Origin: Larus michahellis
Lineage: Eukaryota; Chordata; Aves; Charadriiformes; Laridae
NCBI RefSeq assembly: GCF_964199755.1
Contig: NC_133903.1
Location: forward strand, 53,435,239 to 53,499,238
DNA: 64,000 nucleotides
Reading direction: 5' to 3'
Part shown: in pieces, positions 26,001 through 40,800 of the stretch
Layout of the letters: each line of letters opens with the position of its first letter
How positions within the stretch are numbered: the stretch's first letter is position 1
Program-made: the position numbers and the translations under genes
The notes under the pieces: model-generated
What the model was told of the DNA's origin: nothing
The model's input: only the letters and a program-made list of their open reading frames with translations
The model's database searches: none

Positions 26001-29000
26001 TGCTCTCCTGTTATTTCTAGGCACTTATGTAACTTTTAAATATATGGAGAAACTAAGTCTCTCAGTCCTGCTTTTTGCTTAATTTTAATGAGCTGTTTCT
26101 CTTCTGGGAGGTACTGGCCTACGTTAGGCAGTGTTGCGTTTCACAAGGTTTTCTACAGCTTCGTTCACCTGCTCTAGGAGGCTTGGGTGAAATGGTAGTA
26201 CCTGTGCGTAGCAATTTCTTTGGTTTACAAGGGGCTATATCCAAACAGCAGCATCACGATACTGTGCCGTGAAACTCTGAATTCTGTCATGCTCGGTCTT
26301 GACTCGTAAGCCTGTGTGCCTGTTCCTGCGTTGGCATTAAGGCTGCTAGAGTATTAGAAACCAGTGCTGTCAATCACAGCCGCTTCAGTGCGTGGTGTGC
26401 TGCTTAATCTTTTATATAACCTTCCAGGGATTACTGACTTCTCACTTGCTGTAACACAGGATTTAAAAAAAATACTTTTTTAATTGAAAAACAAATTAAA
26501 AAAAAAAAAACCAACAAAAATGCGCTTTGCATATTTTTCTCTTCTTGGCTTGATTAGACTCTTTCTGAAGGAAGCACACGAATATTCAGAGTGCATGGTC
26601 ACTCTTTATAAACACAGAATGAATGACAACTGCCTCAAATTCTCACAGCTGGGAACTGAGTTTCTGTGTGCTTTTCCACCACTCTGGTCCAAGTAGCTCC
26701 GTTTCCCACACGCTTGACAAGGTCACTCTCCAGGGACCTCTGAAGAAGCTTGCGGTTCACAGGATGTTTGGGAAAGCCCTCTCACAGAGGGACAGGTAAT
26801 TTAGGATGTTGTGAACGTAGTGAGTGAGTTTAAGAAGTCAATTTTCACAGTGGACAGAGATTAGAAGGATCTGTTCTTGCTTCCATTCTATTTCACATAC
26901 ACATCTTAATCAGAGTAACAGCAAACTTCCCCTTTCTGTTTTATTCATTGTTGTAAAGAAGGCTGAACTTAACAGAATTGTTGATGAGCTTTTATTTTTC
27001 TGTGTAACCACCTGATGAACTGATACACGTGTGGAAACGGCACTCTGGCCTAAAATAGTTAGCTCTGAGATGATTGGTTTTTTGTGAATAGAAATGTTGC
27101 AATTATAACAGATAATTCTGTCAAAATGTTACCAATAAGCTTGGGAATAGTTTAATAAAAATACGTAATATCCAAAATGGGGAAACATTTTTAACATTGA
27201 GGTAATCACATCCTACAGTTCTTAAATGCAGGAAAAACAGAAAACTTAGAGAAGAAATTATCATCTTCATAGGAGGTATGGGAGAGCTTCCATATGAGTA
27301 TTGGCTGAATAAATGAGGACTGTTGGTCCTGGGAAATACGCAGTGGGAGGAGATGGGTGTGGTAAAGGTCAATACAGACTTGATCTCCTGGAGAAGACAA
27401 CCGGGGGAGAGTGTTCACCATCTGTACAAGAAGCAAGGGAGGTGAGGTGACAAACTCTGACAAGGGGATATCCTGCAGAATCTCCGTTTGTGGCTGCAAA
27501 AAGTGCCTCAGGCAAGTTCATGGAAGAAAACTTCACTGGGGACTCTTAGAGACAGATGTACTTATTGTCTGTGCTCTAGGGGTTCTCCGAGACACAAATT
27601 CCTGGAGCCTCGTGGAGTATTTTGCAGAGTTTGCAGTCACTTTTTACAGTCTGCGGAGTGATCTGTGGACCTGGATGCCTCCATGTTTCAAGGCTTTATA
27701 CATGAAGCAATCAGAATTACAGGCAGAAATTAGCAGAGCAGCAGCAGCTCTGCCTATGGATGTGTAACAAACTAGGATTATACATCAGGTTGATGATGGG
27801 GTTCTTGGTTATTGTGCATAGAGCTGCCTGCTGGGTAAGTGTTTATTGCTGTGCTCTGTAAGGATGCAGACATGTCGAAGGTATTCATGTCATTTGAGGT
27901 GCTTTTGGAGAAGCTATCTGCAAAACACTTGAGCCATTAAATTTTAGTCTTCGGAATGGGAGTTGCATCTTGTTTGTGTAGCCCTACTACAAAGGGACTT
28001 TGTACTTGTGCCTGGAAGCACCAGTTAGGATACAAAGCTTGCATGTAACAATTCATATAGAATAGATCAGGCAACTTATTATAAAAATGCTACCATCTAT
28101 AATCTGGTTTTGTAATAGAGGAGAAGAGTGAAAACTGGGACTTTGTTGCTTAATCTTTAGAAAGAAATATGTAGATGGGGTAAAACTGTGTCCAGCCCTG
28201 TGTTTAAACACTAGGTAGTGTGATGCTTGGAAAATAACAGGAAAATATGTATATATGTTAAATATAAACACCAGGAATAATATACGAATAAAATATGATG
28301 ACCAGGAAAAGTTGCATTACGTCTGGTTAGGTAAAGTTTCTTGGGTTTTAGCAGTATTTTGAAGTTGTGTATTTAAATAGGAACATCTTTAGAGTAATTT
28401 GGGAATTCCTGAATTGCAAGGAAATATTTTGCCAGCTCACAGGGCTTGAAATGGTTCAGTCTTTTTCAGCTATCTTCATATCCTTAAAGTGTGTAGTAGC
28501 TCTCAGACAACTGTTTTTTCCACTGGTTTTGTGTAATTTTCTCCCTTAAATTCTTAACCCCCAAATAATTTCAGGGGTCTCTATTAGCGTCATGACTTAT
28601 ATTACTAAACGCTTACAGTAAAAGACTGAATTTTTCTCACACACACTACACCACCCCCCACCGCCTCCCAAACTTTCACCTGTCTGATACCACTTTTTGT
28701 TTAGGTAATTGTGTGTCCAGAACTAAGCACTCCAACATAATTTGAGCGATGGATAACTATGACTTTAGTTTCCCAAGTCAGTATTGTGTAACCTGATTTA
28801 CAATACAAGGGCTAGCATGAAAAAGCAAAGCATGCTACTACTAACTTTTTAAGCTACTAGTCATAATCAACAGTTACAAATATTGAGATAATTAGGTTGA
28901 CTTAAAAAATAAATATTTCAAGAAGGACTATTGCTTCAAGAAGAAATACATCTTGCTAAATGTTTGTGCCTTAAGGAGGAAAACGAAGATGGTAACTAAT

Positions 29001-31769
29001 TTCATGTACCTGTCTACAGAGCGAGAAACACAGTGTTTTTCCCTCTTTTTAGTTGCAGACATTCCATACTGATGCACCTTGCAGAGATGTTCAGGACTTG
29101 ACTAATGGGGTTGCCATGGCGCAAGTACTTCACCAAATGTAAGTTGATACTTAAGTTTGAAAAAAAAAAAAAGCTATTTCATTTCTTGAGGTTTTTGTGT
29201 TTGACGTGCATAGTTGCTTTCTCCCACCCAAAGGTTTTTGTATAGTTAGTCAGAAACTTAGCATAGACAGTTTATAGCAGAAGATAAAATACACCTTTAC
29301 ATTGTTGTTTTGGCGATGATATAATAGTTGAATAATAGTGTGATAGACTGGTGATGGTGATGAGATATTCTAATACTGCAGTATTAAATTCCTACTTAAG
29401 GATAATTGGCCAGGAAAGATATGATCTTTTTCACTTTTCTCATCAACAATATTTCCATGGATATCCATGCTCAGGCAATATGTTCCTCTTTGGAACGAGA
29501 AACGTAAAGTTCAAAAGACATGTCTTTGTGCTGTCTTCCTCTTGGGATTGCTCACTTGATTTAGATTTAAGTTCTAGGATTTAAATGATAATTTGCTACT
29601 TGTGTGGAAAAAAACAATTGTGCAACTTCAATGGCAATTTTATTATTAAAAATAATAGTGATCTAATCAAAAACAAAGTCATTCCCATTTTATTGGTGTG
29701 ATGACAAATGGTACTTGGTTTGAGTGATCCGCTAATTTTGAAATTTGCAGTTACTTCAGACTTCAGAGGGTTGTAACATGAGTCTTTTATTGAAAGTCTC
29801 GTGCTACAAGTCATCACTGCAGTTTTATTGCTGTTGTGGGCTCAGATAATAAAGGAGAAGTCTGCATTACGATCTCCTGCTAAAACTATATTTTTGATTA
29901 CTAAGAAATTACTTAAAACAAATGCCCCCCTCCCAAAAAAAAACCCCAAAACCCAACACAAAAAAACCAAACAACCAAAAACAACCCACCTGTCTGCTTG
30001 AAAAGGTTTTAAATGTGCTGTATAAAGACAGAGTTCACCTTTTCCTGGAGGCATGGCAGAAATTGATTTAAGGTTGCGCAGTAAAGATTCGCTGAGGGTC
30101 ACTTCCCATGTGTTTGTGGTACTAGGGTACCATGGGCTGTGGGCAGACTTCTTTACAACCAAATTGGTTGATATGCAACTAGGGATAATAATTGTCTTTT
30201 ATTAGGTGCTTGAGACCAATGAATAAACAGCATGGTGTAAAAGTTAAAATATTGTTAGATATGCTGTAATTGTATTGCTTGGCAGCTCGATGTGTGCAAA
30301 CACCTCCCTCAGCAACTCATCCTTATTTATGCTGGCTAAGTGAATATGCTTCTACCCAGGGGAACCAAAGACATACAAAAGTATGAAATGCCGGTAGTTT
30401 AAAATGTTATTTTTTCTTGATAAGTGCCTTTGACCAGTTGTAGCAAATGTTGGAAAATCCAGATGTTGGAGAGTAGGTACCAAACATAATGTCAGCACTG
30501 GTCAAAAGAGGATGTTTCTTTACAGCATTATGATCACTTTGTCAGGTATAAAATTCAGCATAACAAAGACCTTCAGATCCTTGTGTTCCTAGCTGTAGCT
30601 AGCCCAAGCACGTACAGAAATTGTTCCTGCCTTGGAAGGCAGTGTCTTAATTCAGCCAGCAGGATGGAGATTTCCTGTGACATAGGTATAACTTGCAATC
30701 TCCAGGAATTCATACCTTATTAGGCACTGTAGTCAAACATCTGATGAGTTAATGCTAGGAATTTGGTATCTTATTTATTTGTGTGCTTGTTGATGTATAA
30801 TCATTTAATTTTGTTTCAGAGATGTTGCTTGGTTTGATGCATCTTGGCTAAATCGCATTAAAGATGATGTTGGTGACAACTGGAGAATAAAGGTATTCAA
30901 ATCTGAAGTTAGTGGAAGTTTGTGGGTTTGGATATTGTGTCTCTGCTGAGACTACCTAGCAGTCTAAAAACTACGGAATTAAGCTCAGACTTTTTTTAGG
31001 TTTTTGTAAATGAACTTGAACTGTCTGTCGATAGTTTAAGTGCCTTCCAGCATTGTTGCATGGGGATTTTTTTCTTGCAATAGTTCTTTTCCCCTGTCAT
31101 TGTAGGGTCCTCTCATAGAGCTGCTATATAAACATTTTAATATAAATTATTATTTAATTTCAGCAAAATTAAGAATTGTAATAAAAGTCTGTAACCTTAT
31201 CTTTCATGTACAACAATCAGTCCAGTAATCTGAAGAAGATACTTCAAGGAATTATGGATTACTATCATGAGGTATGGAAAAAGCAGCAATTTTTTTTGTT
31301 GTTCTAATCATTAAACAATACGATGATTGTCCTGCTTCACCTAGCTTTTTTTTTTTTTTTGTCTTGGCAAAGTAATTTATTTTAAGGACTTTTTCGTCAG
31401 AAAGTATATGATAATTATCTGGTTAATTGGGAGGTCTGAGTGAGCGTAAAATTAACTTGAGCAGGTGTATTTTAGATAAGACTCTTGGAGTATAATCTGG
31501 AAACCATGTTTCTGTCGTTGCCCAGGTGAATATCATAAGGACTGAGCTGCAGAATCCCATTGACTTTTGCGTGTGCATTTCGTATTTTCTCTTGTCTAGT
31601 GAAGTTTTAATCCTTTTATACACAAGAGAACAGACTCGGCAACCCTAGTCTAGCTTTTACAATATTCCCTTGGAAACTGGGAGATAAGTTACGAATCCTC
31701 CTGGACGTAGTAAGGGTTATAGTTTGTTTTCTCTTACGCAGGATGAGTATGGTAGCCATAAAAGGGTGC

Positions 31770-31808
<39 letters not shown>

Positions 31809-34800
31809 CTGAATTTTGTATGGAGTTTGATTACAGCTACGTAGTGGGTATGGTATAGAAAAACTTGCCAGATCATTTCATGGCTTCCTGGTCTCACCTG
31901 GGTTTAGTTGTGATACCGAGTTCCAAGCCCTTCTGTATTGCCTGAGGCTTTCTGGCAATCCCAGAAATAGAACTTCTTTAGGTTTATGGGGTGCTTTTTG
32001 AAGGATTAGGGAGAAACTGAATTTGGAATCACTTTAAATTCCTGTTTTTATTTTGTTGGTAGAATAAATTAATTCTCTCATATTTCAGGTCTAGCCCAAG
32101 AACTTTTAACTTACACATGAAAAAGTGACAGTAGTAAGTGGTCAGTTAACTAAACCCCCAGTTAATAGACTTTAAAAACTTGTGGTTTTGCAGGAACAAT
32201 TTTATACAACTCTTACTGAAGTGCGTAACTTCATTGCACTAAATAATTGGTAGGTGTTTTGCATATATTTTTAAGTGCTGTTTAATTAATTTAGGCCTAT
32301 TCAGAGAAAAATATGAGGTCCCAAGTATGGTAAATGTCCTTGGCTAGCAGTGCATTGAGTACCCCTTTCCCCAAACACACATCCACGCTGAGGGACAGAG
32401 ACAGACATTTGGAACGGTCTTTTCTGGCCCAAGAGAGGCACAGTGTGTGACATCTGGGTTTCATGTATCAAGCCCTCTGACAAATGAGTTAAGAGCATCT
32501 GCTTTGTCTAGGCCTCTTCAGATCCCCTAATCTGATACTGCTATCTACGTACTCTCTCATAAGCCAGTATTTTTAGTGTGTATCTCCATGTTTAATGGTT
32601 AAAATCTTTCCCATCCATAAGTTTTATGGTAACAAACTTACTAGTAGAGTGTTTTCTCTGGGTGGCTTATCGAGTCCAGGTTTCTCACGTGATACCAGAT
32701 TTTCATGTTGGACAAAAGTGGGAGTCCATTTTCTGTCTTCATTTTTTTTTTTTTTTTTCAGTTCTTGGGTCAGCAGATTTCAGAAGAGCTTATTCCGGAC
32801 TTAAACCAGATATCGGAGAACTCGAATCCCACTGAACTGGGCAGGCTTCTGCAGCTTATTTTAGGTTGTGCAGTCAACTGTGAAAGGAAACAAGGTGGGT
32901 GCTACCTTAATCTGGTCAACAAGCAGCACGTTGCATGCCTATTCTGAAACTGGAGTTCACTTAAAAGCAGAAAATCTTTGGGAAACTTTGGTGAATAAAA
33001 CTCAAACTTTGCTCAGGGTGGGTGTAAAAAAAAAAAAAAAAAAAAAAAACAAACCAAAAAAAACCCCAAAACTACAGATCTAGAACTTCCTATTCAAATG
33101 CAAATAAAGCAAATTAAATTAAAAACTTATATTAGAAACTGCCTTTTGCTTATCTGCAGGGGCTCAAAACTGAATCAGTTGAGTTTTCTCTCCCCTTACC
33201 AGAGCTAACGCTCAATGCTCTGATGGCTAAGGAATCCTCAGCGTGATTCTGTTAGTAGCGTAGGTGTGATTCCTAGGTAGTCTGAAATGACTGCATCAAA
33301 GATTGATTGGGACATAAGCCATTAGGCTGCATTGGGAATGAAGATGCTAGGAATTACTTTATTTTTCATTAAGGTTTAGTTATTAACTCAATTACAAGCT
33401 TGTTGACTCTTTGCAAAAGCTTATGCATGTACATACATAGGTGTATCTATAAAAAAAGAACCGTGGAAATACAGATGTCCTAAAATCTCCTTGCTCTATT
33501 ATGCACAGTATAAATGTGTTCACTGAAGAGTTTATAATCTCTTATGCCTGTCTATCATATTACTGGATAATAATGTTGGTTAACAGTAGTGCTCTGTATA
33601 AAAAGAGCGCTACTTGTTTTGAAGAAGCTTTATAGATAATAGTTTATTCTGGATCTTTCTGCAAACAGTATGTCATGTTACTCAAGCTGTTAAGATGAAC
33701 GTTGTCGTGAGTCACTGCGAATTCTTTTTCATAGAACACATACAGAATATCATGACCCTTGAAGAGTCTGTTCAACATGTTGTCATGACTGCCATTCAAG
33801 AGGTAAGTAATAATTCATAGCCTAATGCTGTCATTTGAGAAGTCTGAATATCCATTTGTCAATCTTTGTGAATTCTTTCATCCAAGGAAAGGTCAGGGAA
33901 GTGTGTAAGTACGTCTGTAAATCATCTGGGAGGATCAGGACCAAGCAGGGCCCAGAAAGAAAATGTAATGTGCAATTGCACCCTCATCTAGGTAGCAGTG
34001 GAGTTGGTAGTAGGCTTTAAAACTTAGATTTAAATTGACTGAATAGTCTTTAAAGCTATAAATGCCCTATTGGGAGAAATAAACCCGTAAGTCTGTTTGT
34101 TGTATTCTGACTAACCAAACTCTATTTCTGAAGAATTGTTGACAAACATACTGTGTACATCTTTGTACTGGAGATCAGCGAGAGCTGTGTTTATGTGAGA
34201 GACCTAGACAGGTTGGAGATTTGGGCAAAGAGGAACCTTATGAAATTCAACAAGGGCAAGTGTAGGGTGCTGCACCTGGGGAGGAATAACCCCATGCACC
34301 AGTACAGGTTGGGGGCTGACCTGCTGGAGAGCAGCTCTGTGGAAAGAGACCTGGGAGTCCTGGTGGACAACAGGATGACCATGAGCCAGCAATGTGCCCT
34401 CGTGGCCAAGAAGGCCAATGGTATCCTGGGGTGCATCAAGAAGAGTGTGGCCAGCAGGTGAAGGGAGGTCATCCTCCCCCTCTACTCTGCCTTGGTGAGG
34501 CCGCACCTGGAGTCCTGTGTCCAGTTCGGGGCTCCCCGTTTCGAGAGGGACAGGGAACTGCTGGAGAGGGTGCAGCAAAGGGCTACCAAGATGATGAGGG
34601 GACTGGCACACCTCTCTGATGAAGAAAGGCTGAGGGATTTGGGTCTTTTCAGTCTGGAAAAAAGAGGGCTGAGGGGGGACCTTATCAACACTTATAAATA
34701 CTTAAAGGGTGGGTGTCAGGAGGATGGGGCCAGGCTCTTCTCAGTGGTGCTCGGGGACAGGGCAAGAGGTAACGGGCAGAAACTTGAGCATAGGAAGTTC

Positions 34801-37800
34801 CACCTGAACCTGAGGAGGAACTTCTTTCCTGTGAGGGTGGCAGAGCCCTGGCACAGGCTGCCCAGAGAGGTGGTGGAGTCTCCAACTCTGGAGACATTCA
34901 GAACCCGCCTGGACGCGTTCCTGTGCCACCTGCTCTGGGTGACCCTGCTCTGGCAGGGGGTTGGACTAGGTGATCTCCAGAGGTCCCTTCCAACCCTATG
35001 ATTCTATGATTCTTATGTTCCCATTGTTTACTTAATGGCAATTGACGTAGCACAAAGAAGTGTGATAACTATTAAATTAATTGAGTGAAATCCCATCCTC
35101 TGGCTTACTCAATTTTTTAACTTGGCTAGGGGGTAACAGTAACTTAAACAGATCACAGATTCATCCAATAAGATGCTACTACTAATTTGGGGAGGGAGGA
35201 GTTAAAAAAAAAAGGCATTTTATTCTAGATTTGTTTAAATTCTTTACCAGCCGTGAAGTGGTTTTATTATTAAACTGTTCTGATATATTGCAAGGATGCA
35301 AGGGCATGGTGGAAAATAGGATTGGTACTCAGTAGACAGTGAATTTACAGATACTAAACCTCTGATTTAACTTTCTTTTCCTGTGTCCTGTTTCTGTAGC
35401 TCATGAGCAAGGAAATAACAGGTCCTTCCACAAGTGACGCTTCAAGCGAAATGGAACAGCAGGTAACTGCCTGATATTTGTTGTCCTTGTAGTTCAAGCC
35501 CGAACAATAAGTTGGTATCTTGCCATCCCTTAAATGAAGAAGAGGGCTGCTCTTCCTCTCCAGTTCTAGAAGTTAAAATAAAAGAACCTCAACAATAAAT
35601 TGCACTTTTTTGTTTTCTATCTGCACAAACTGCTTGGTCTGTTTTCCACTCAAAAATGAATGGTTGACTGTCTTATTTTTTAAAAGCTTAAAAAAGCTTT
35701 GGAAGATCTTCAGGAAGCACTAGCAGAAAAAGAAGAGTTGGCACAGAGATGTCAAGAGCTAGATTTACAGGTAAGAAACAAGTAGTCGCTTATTTCTTTA
35801 ATACGTAGTGGTACTGCTATTAAGGTGCAGAAATTTTGAAGGGCAAAGTTGAATTTTGCATTTATTTAAGTTCCTATGAGGATTCTTAGCCATTTGTGTG
35901 GGAAAAGCAATCATTCTGTACTCCAGAATGCAATTACCGGACATAGTTTCTTGATGGAAGTATAAGCTGAGGTGCTGTACCAACTGTTAATGCAAAGGTG
36001 GTTTGGTCTCCTAGGTTTATGTTTACCCCTAGTAGCAGGTAGCCATCAAAACAATGCTATCATGGCTTTAAAAATTGCCCACTTTGTTTTTAGTCACTGC
36101 TTCCTCTAGTCTTTTGAACTGTGTCCAAAAAATCCAGTTCATGTAACAATCGGTCATTAGATTTAATCATAGGAAAATCATGCTGTTTTCAGTAGGAGCT
36201 GATGAAAGACTAAAATTTGAAATTTATCTTAAAATTTACTCTTTTTTTTTTTTTGTATGCAGTTGCAACTTGGAGAATATTTTAGGAAATAAAAATAATG
36301 GAAACTAATAGATCCTTGCTGACGTTTTCAAACCACACTAATAATAGGCCTACTTTTGTTTTTAATTGGTATAGAAGTTAATCAAGTCTCTTTTTAGAAA
36401 AACGAGGGAGCACATCATAACAATAAAGAGGAACATTCATTTCAATCAATTTTTTAAAGAAAAAAGAAAAAAATAATCCATTTGTTAGCCCTAAATCTGA
36501 TTTCTCTTTTATGGCATTATAATCTGAGAGTAGAAGGAGGTTTATCTGGTAAGGCAGTTCATCTCTGATTCTGTACAAAGAGAAGATTTGGGTGGCATCC
36601 TCTTAGAGGAGCCAGAGTGCTGTATTTGCTGTATGTGCCCCTGGGAAAAAAAAACAAAACCAAAACCCAGAAAGCCAGATGCCAGTTTTACATTTCTTAA
36701 AGGTAATGATGACTGGAAAAATGGAATACTTATATATAAGCAGCTCATAGCTAATTGCCATGCCCAGGAAACTGTTGATAGAATTGAATTGATATTTCAT
36801 TTTTCTTGAGGCAGTACTAAGGCTTCCTAGTGAAAGCAGAGATCTAAAAACGCTTGTGAGCAGGATCTGCAGGAGAAAATGATTTCTTATAAATGGGCAG
36901 GAGGAAAGATTTGACAGCTGAACTTGCAGATTACAGTTGTTAAACTGCAAAAAGTGTGTTCACTGTTCAAAAACTCTCTTCTAGAGGTGCTGGGATAAAA
37001 TGTACTTGCCCTTTCTGCTTCCATTAGGGGACTCAGCATGTCTCACTAGGGAAGTCCCAGGCTTTCTCCTTTCTCACATTCTCTTTCAAGACTTCTGTCT
37101 TAATTAGTGATAGGATGCATAAAGCCATTTGCTCATAACATGGTGTGGGCCAGGTGAAGGCATGAAAGGTGTTTGAGGGAAAGGTACCACTGAGTATAAA
37201 CAGATGAGTTAATGACACCACAGCTCTGTAATACTGGGACATGTTTTTAAAGTATCTCTTCATAATTTGTTGACTTTGACACCACTTCTGTTATGCTGAA
37301 ATAATAGAAAAGGTGAAAACTTGCTCTGAGTTGTGTGAAAGGTGTAGTTTTTTTTAAAGTGTGAGATGGGTGTTCTTTTAACATTGCTCTAAAAGTGTGA
37401 CTGTTGTGCTCGTTTAAGGAGTGGCCAAACCTTGAACAGGAAGGATTACCGTGAGCAAGGCTCAGGCATGCTCTCTACTCACAGGTGTTTGTGTGTGTGT
37501 GTGTCTGTATTAAAGTGACATCTCGTGTGTGATAAAGGAGTGAACTAGAAAGCCAGCATCTAATGAAGTGGTAGATTAATTGCTGTTTTTTTTCTTACAT
37601 CTGTTTTACTGGTAGACTTTTAAATTATGATCACAAACAAACTGTTTCTTAATATTGCATACTTCAGGTTGTATCTGATGTTTTATGTAATAATGTCACC
37701 ATGATATGTTGGGGTGTTTTTTTAAATTTTATTTATTTGAAGCCATAATATTGACTGACGCTTCTCATTTAAACTAATTCTTAATAAATTCACTTGTAAG

Positions 37801-40800
37801 GTCTCAGTCTTCCTTGATATTTTCCAAGAGTATAAGAAAGGTAGGTTTTCTTTATGATTCAGGAAAACATAACCCAAAAAGCATATTGTCCCTGTTTAAA
37901 TGCCAGTTAACTAACACATGCTACGTGCTCTTATGTTTGACAGGATGTTAAAATTAACACAACAGCTTTCACTAGAAAAACTTTAAAGGTTCTATGCTCT
38001 TAATCCTTCCCCATTTTTATGGCTGTTAATATACTTAACTGTTTCAATAAAGTGTTGTATTCTCATTTGCTTAGCTGTGAACACTTTCGATATCAAACTT
38101 GTTTGATTGTTGCAAAATATGCATGCTCTATATGAAGCTGCCTAGGTTTTTTCTTTTGCGTGTGTGCTTACTAGCTTATGGCGCCTGAAACCGCTTTTTG
38201 CACAACCATTCACTGCTGAGCGCACGGCGGTACTGTGTTAGTGTGCTAGCCAGTGCCATCCTGCTTTTTATTGTTACGTACAAGCAAGATGGAGAGTACC
38301 TTTACACCAATCCTTAAAAGTTGTTTTTTTTATGGCGTCCATGGTATCCTTTTTAATGAAAGTCCCAGATCCTCTCCATATCACGTTGTCTGCCTTTGCC
38401 ATGGTTTCAGATCCAAAAATTTGTCTTTTTTTAGAGGGACTTTTCCTTTAGTGCTTCATAACTGTCGTACACTAAAGCATCTGTATGCTCCAGTATGCTA
38501 TGTGAATTTACATTCTAAAATTTCTAAACGCTGAATCTTTTTCATAAACTAATTTGGTGATGTATTGCTGTCTTGTTTTAGTTCTTTCCAGTTGGGCAGG
38601 TCTTACAATGTTGATGCTGTTTTATCTGCACTAGGTGGCTGCCCTCCAGGATGAAAAAAACAGCTTGATGTCAGAAAATGAGATTATGAATGACAGGCTG
38701 GATCAATTAGACGACTCTCTTGATGATCCAAATACTGTGGTTGCAAAAAAGTATTTTCATGCACAGTTGCAGCTTGAGCAACTGCAAGAAGAAAACTTCA
38801 GGTATGAAATGATGTCTCTGAAAAATCCTTCGCTTGTCAGGTCAAATATATCCTGAGAATTTCTGGTACTCTTTCAGGGTTTTCCATCTCAATTTCTTTT
38901 TCTACAAAAGATTTCTAGTACTGTAAAAACATATTTTACAGATGGTGCTTACCTTTAAAAAGTAAAAGGAACTGTTACTTTTTGTAGAAAATAATATTTT
39001 CTAGTGGCCGTATTGCAGCTATTTGACACGTCAAAAAAGGTGATGGAAAGCAGAAAAAGAGTGCAGAAGCAATTTCTGTGTAAACAAAACAAAAACCCCT
39101 AAACCTGTACTGATTTCTCTTACATACTCCTCTTTCTCCCTGTGATCCCTTTGGGGGGAAAAAAAAACCTTTTCATTTGATCCCTTTATATTGATAAAGT
39201 GAATTTGTAGTACGGAATCCATTATGATTTAACAGGTAGAAACAAAAATGTTCCACACTTACATTACTGTTTTTCTTGCTACTTAAAACAATAGGTTTCC
39301 TTTGTCTTATTTATTTTTAATAGTTCTAGCACTACATGAAAAATGTGTAATAACGGTGAGTTCTTAATAGAGTTCCTGATTTTAATCTGATAGGCTTGAA
39401 GCTGCAAAAGATGATTATCGTGTCCATTGTGAAGACCTAGAAAAACAATTGATTGAACTGCAACATAGAAACAATGAACTAACCTCTTTGGCAGAAGAAT
39501 CTAGAGCCTTGAAAGATGAAAACGATATTCTTAGGTATGTAATAGAGATAACTCCCCTCACACACTTTAGGAGGATTTAATGACAAAATCCAAGGCTTTG
39601 TATTTAACAAGGTTTTTTTCTGAGGCATTATTCCTGCAGATAGATCTTATCTGAACGAGATCTAAAATAAATGTTGGAAAAGGGCCCTTTGACAAAGCAG
39701 AGATGGAGTGGAAGCTTTCAGGGATAGCCTCTGTTGTTTGTGTAAGAATAGTAACATGGAATTTTCCTGTGAAGCAGGATTAATCGATACAGAAATTATT
39801 ATTCTTCGCATGGGATGGAAGGTGAAGTTCTGCAAGAATTAAGAAATTTTTAGCGGGTGGTGTGCGTGTGCATTCTTATTAAGGGGACGTTTGTGTTGAG
39901 AAGAGGTTGCCTTTTCTCATGTAGAAAAGCATATATGCTGCTAGAACTTCGACATAACTTTTTGTGTAGGCTAGATTTAGATTAGTAACATGATTAACAA
40001 AAGGAAGATGAAATACACAATAACGTTGATGAGATTAAAATTCCAGCTTGTGTAAATCACATTAAATACCAGACCACCCAAGGAATGTCCAAAGCAAATC
40101 ATATTGCAAAAGCAGGTCTGCTATTCATAGTATAGTATGAATAAAACATGGAAAGAAAAGTGGTTTCAGGTGTTTAACTTACAGTGATTCTTAAATGACA
40201 TCTGAAACAAATCTTAACTATAGATTTTCTTGCATAATTTTCTTGTACTAGCTTCTAGTGGTATGAGATAGCAGATGTTAATCACAAATATTAAAACTAA
40301 TTTGTGTATTTATGATCCAAATATTTTCTTAGCACATAGATTTTTGTTAATGATCAGGTGGTAATTCTTGGTCATATCTGCTAAAGATCATTTTCATAGT
40401 GCAGTTATGTTCTAATTATGTATAATTAGGTATAACCCTGCAATGAGAATGTCTGGGTGGTTTTCCTTACCAGGTACAAGTACTTTGAGATGACTGCCTA
40501 GCACAGCATGTTATGTTGCATTTATATTGCACCCCACAGAATGACCTAGAGATATTTGACATGCTAACCCTTGCTTGTACTTCTGGCGTACGAACATCGG
40601 TCCTACTACCACTCAAACCCTGTGGTGATTTCAATTTTCATAAGCAGTCTTTGCATAATACAAGTTTGCATTGATTATGCATTTAAAAATAAAGCAGTAA
40701 GATTTAACTCTGCTGTTAAGCACATTGCATCTCCCTTTGAAAATAGCTTGAATGTGCATGAATGCAGAATTCGACTTGTTTTTAATCTTTTGAAGAAACA

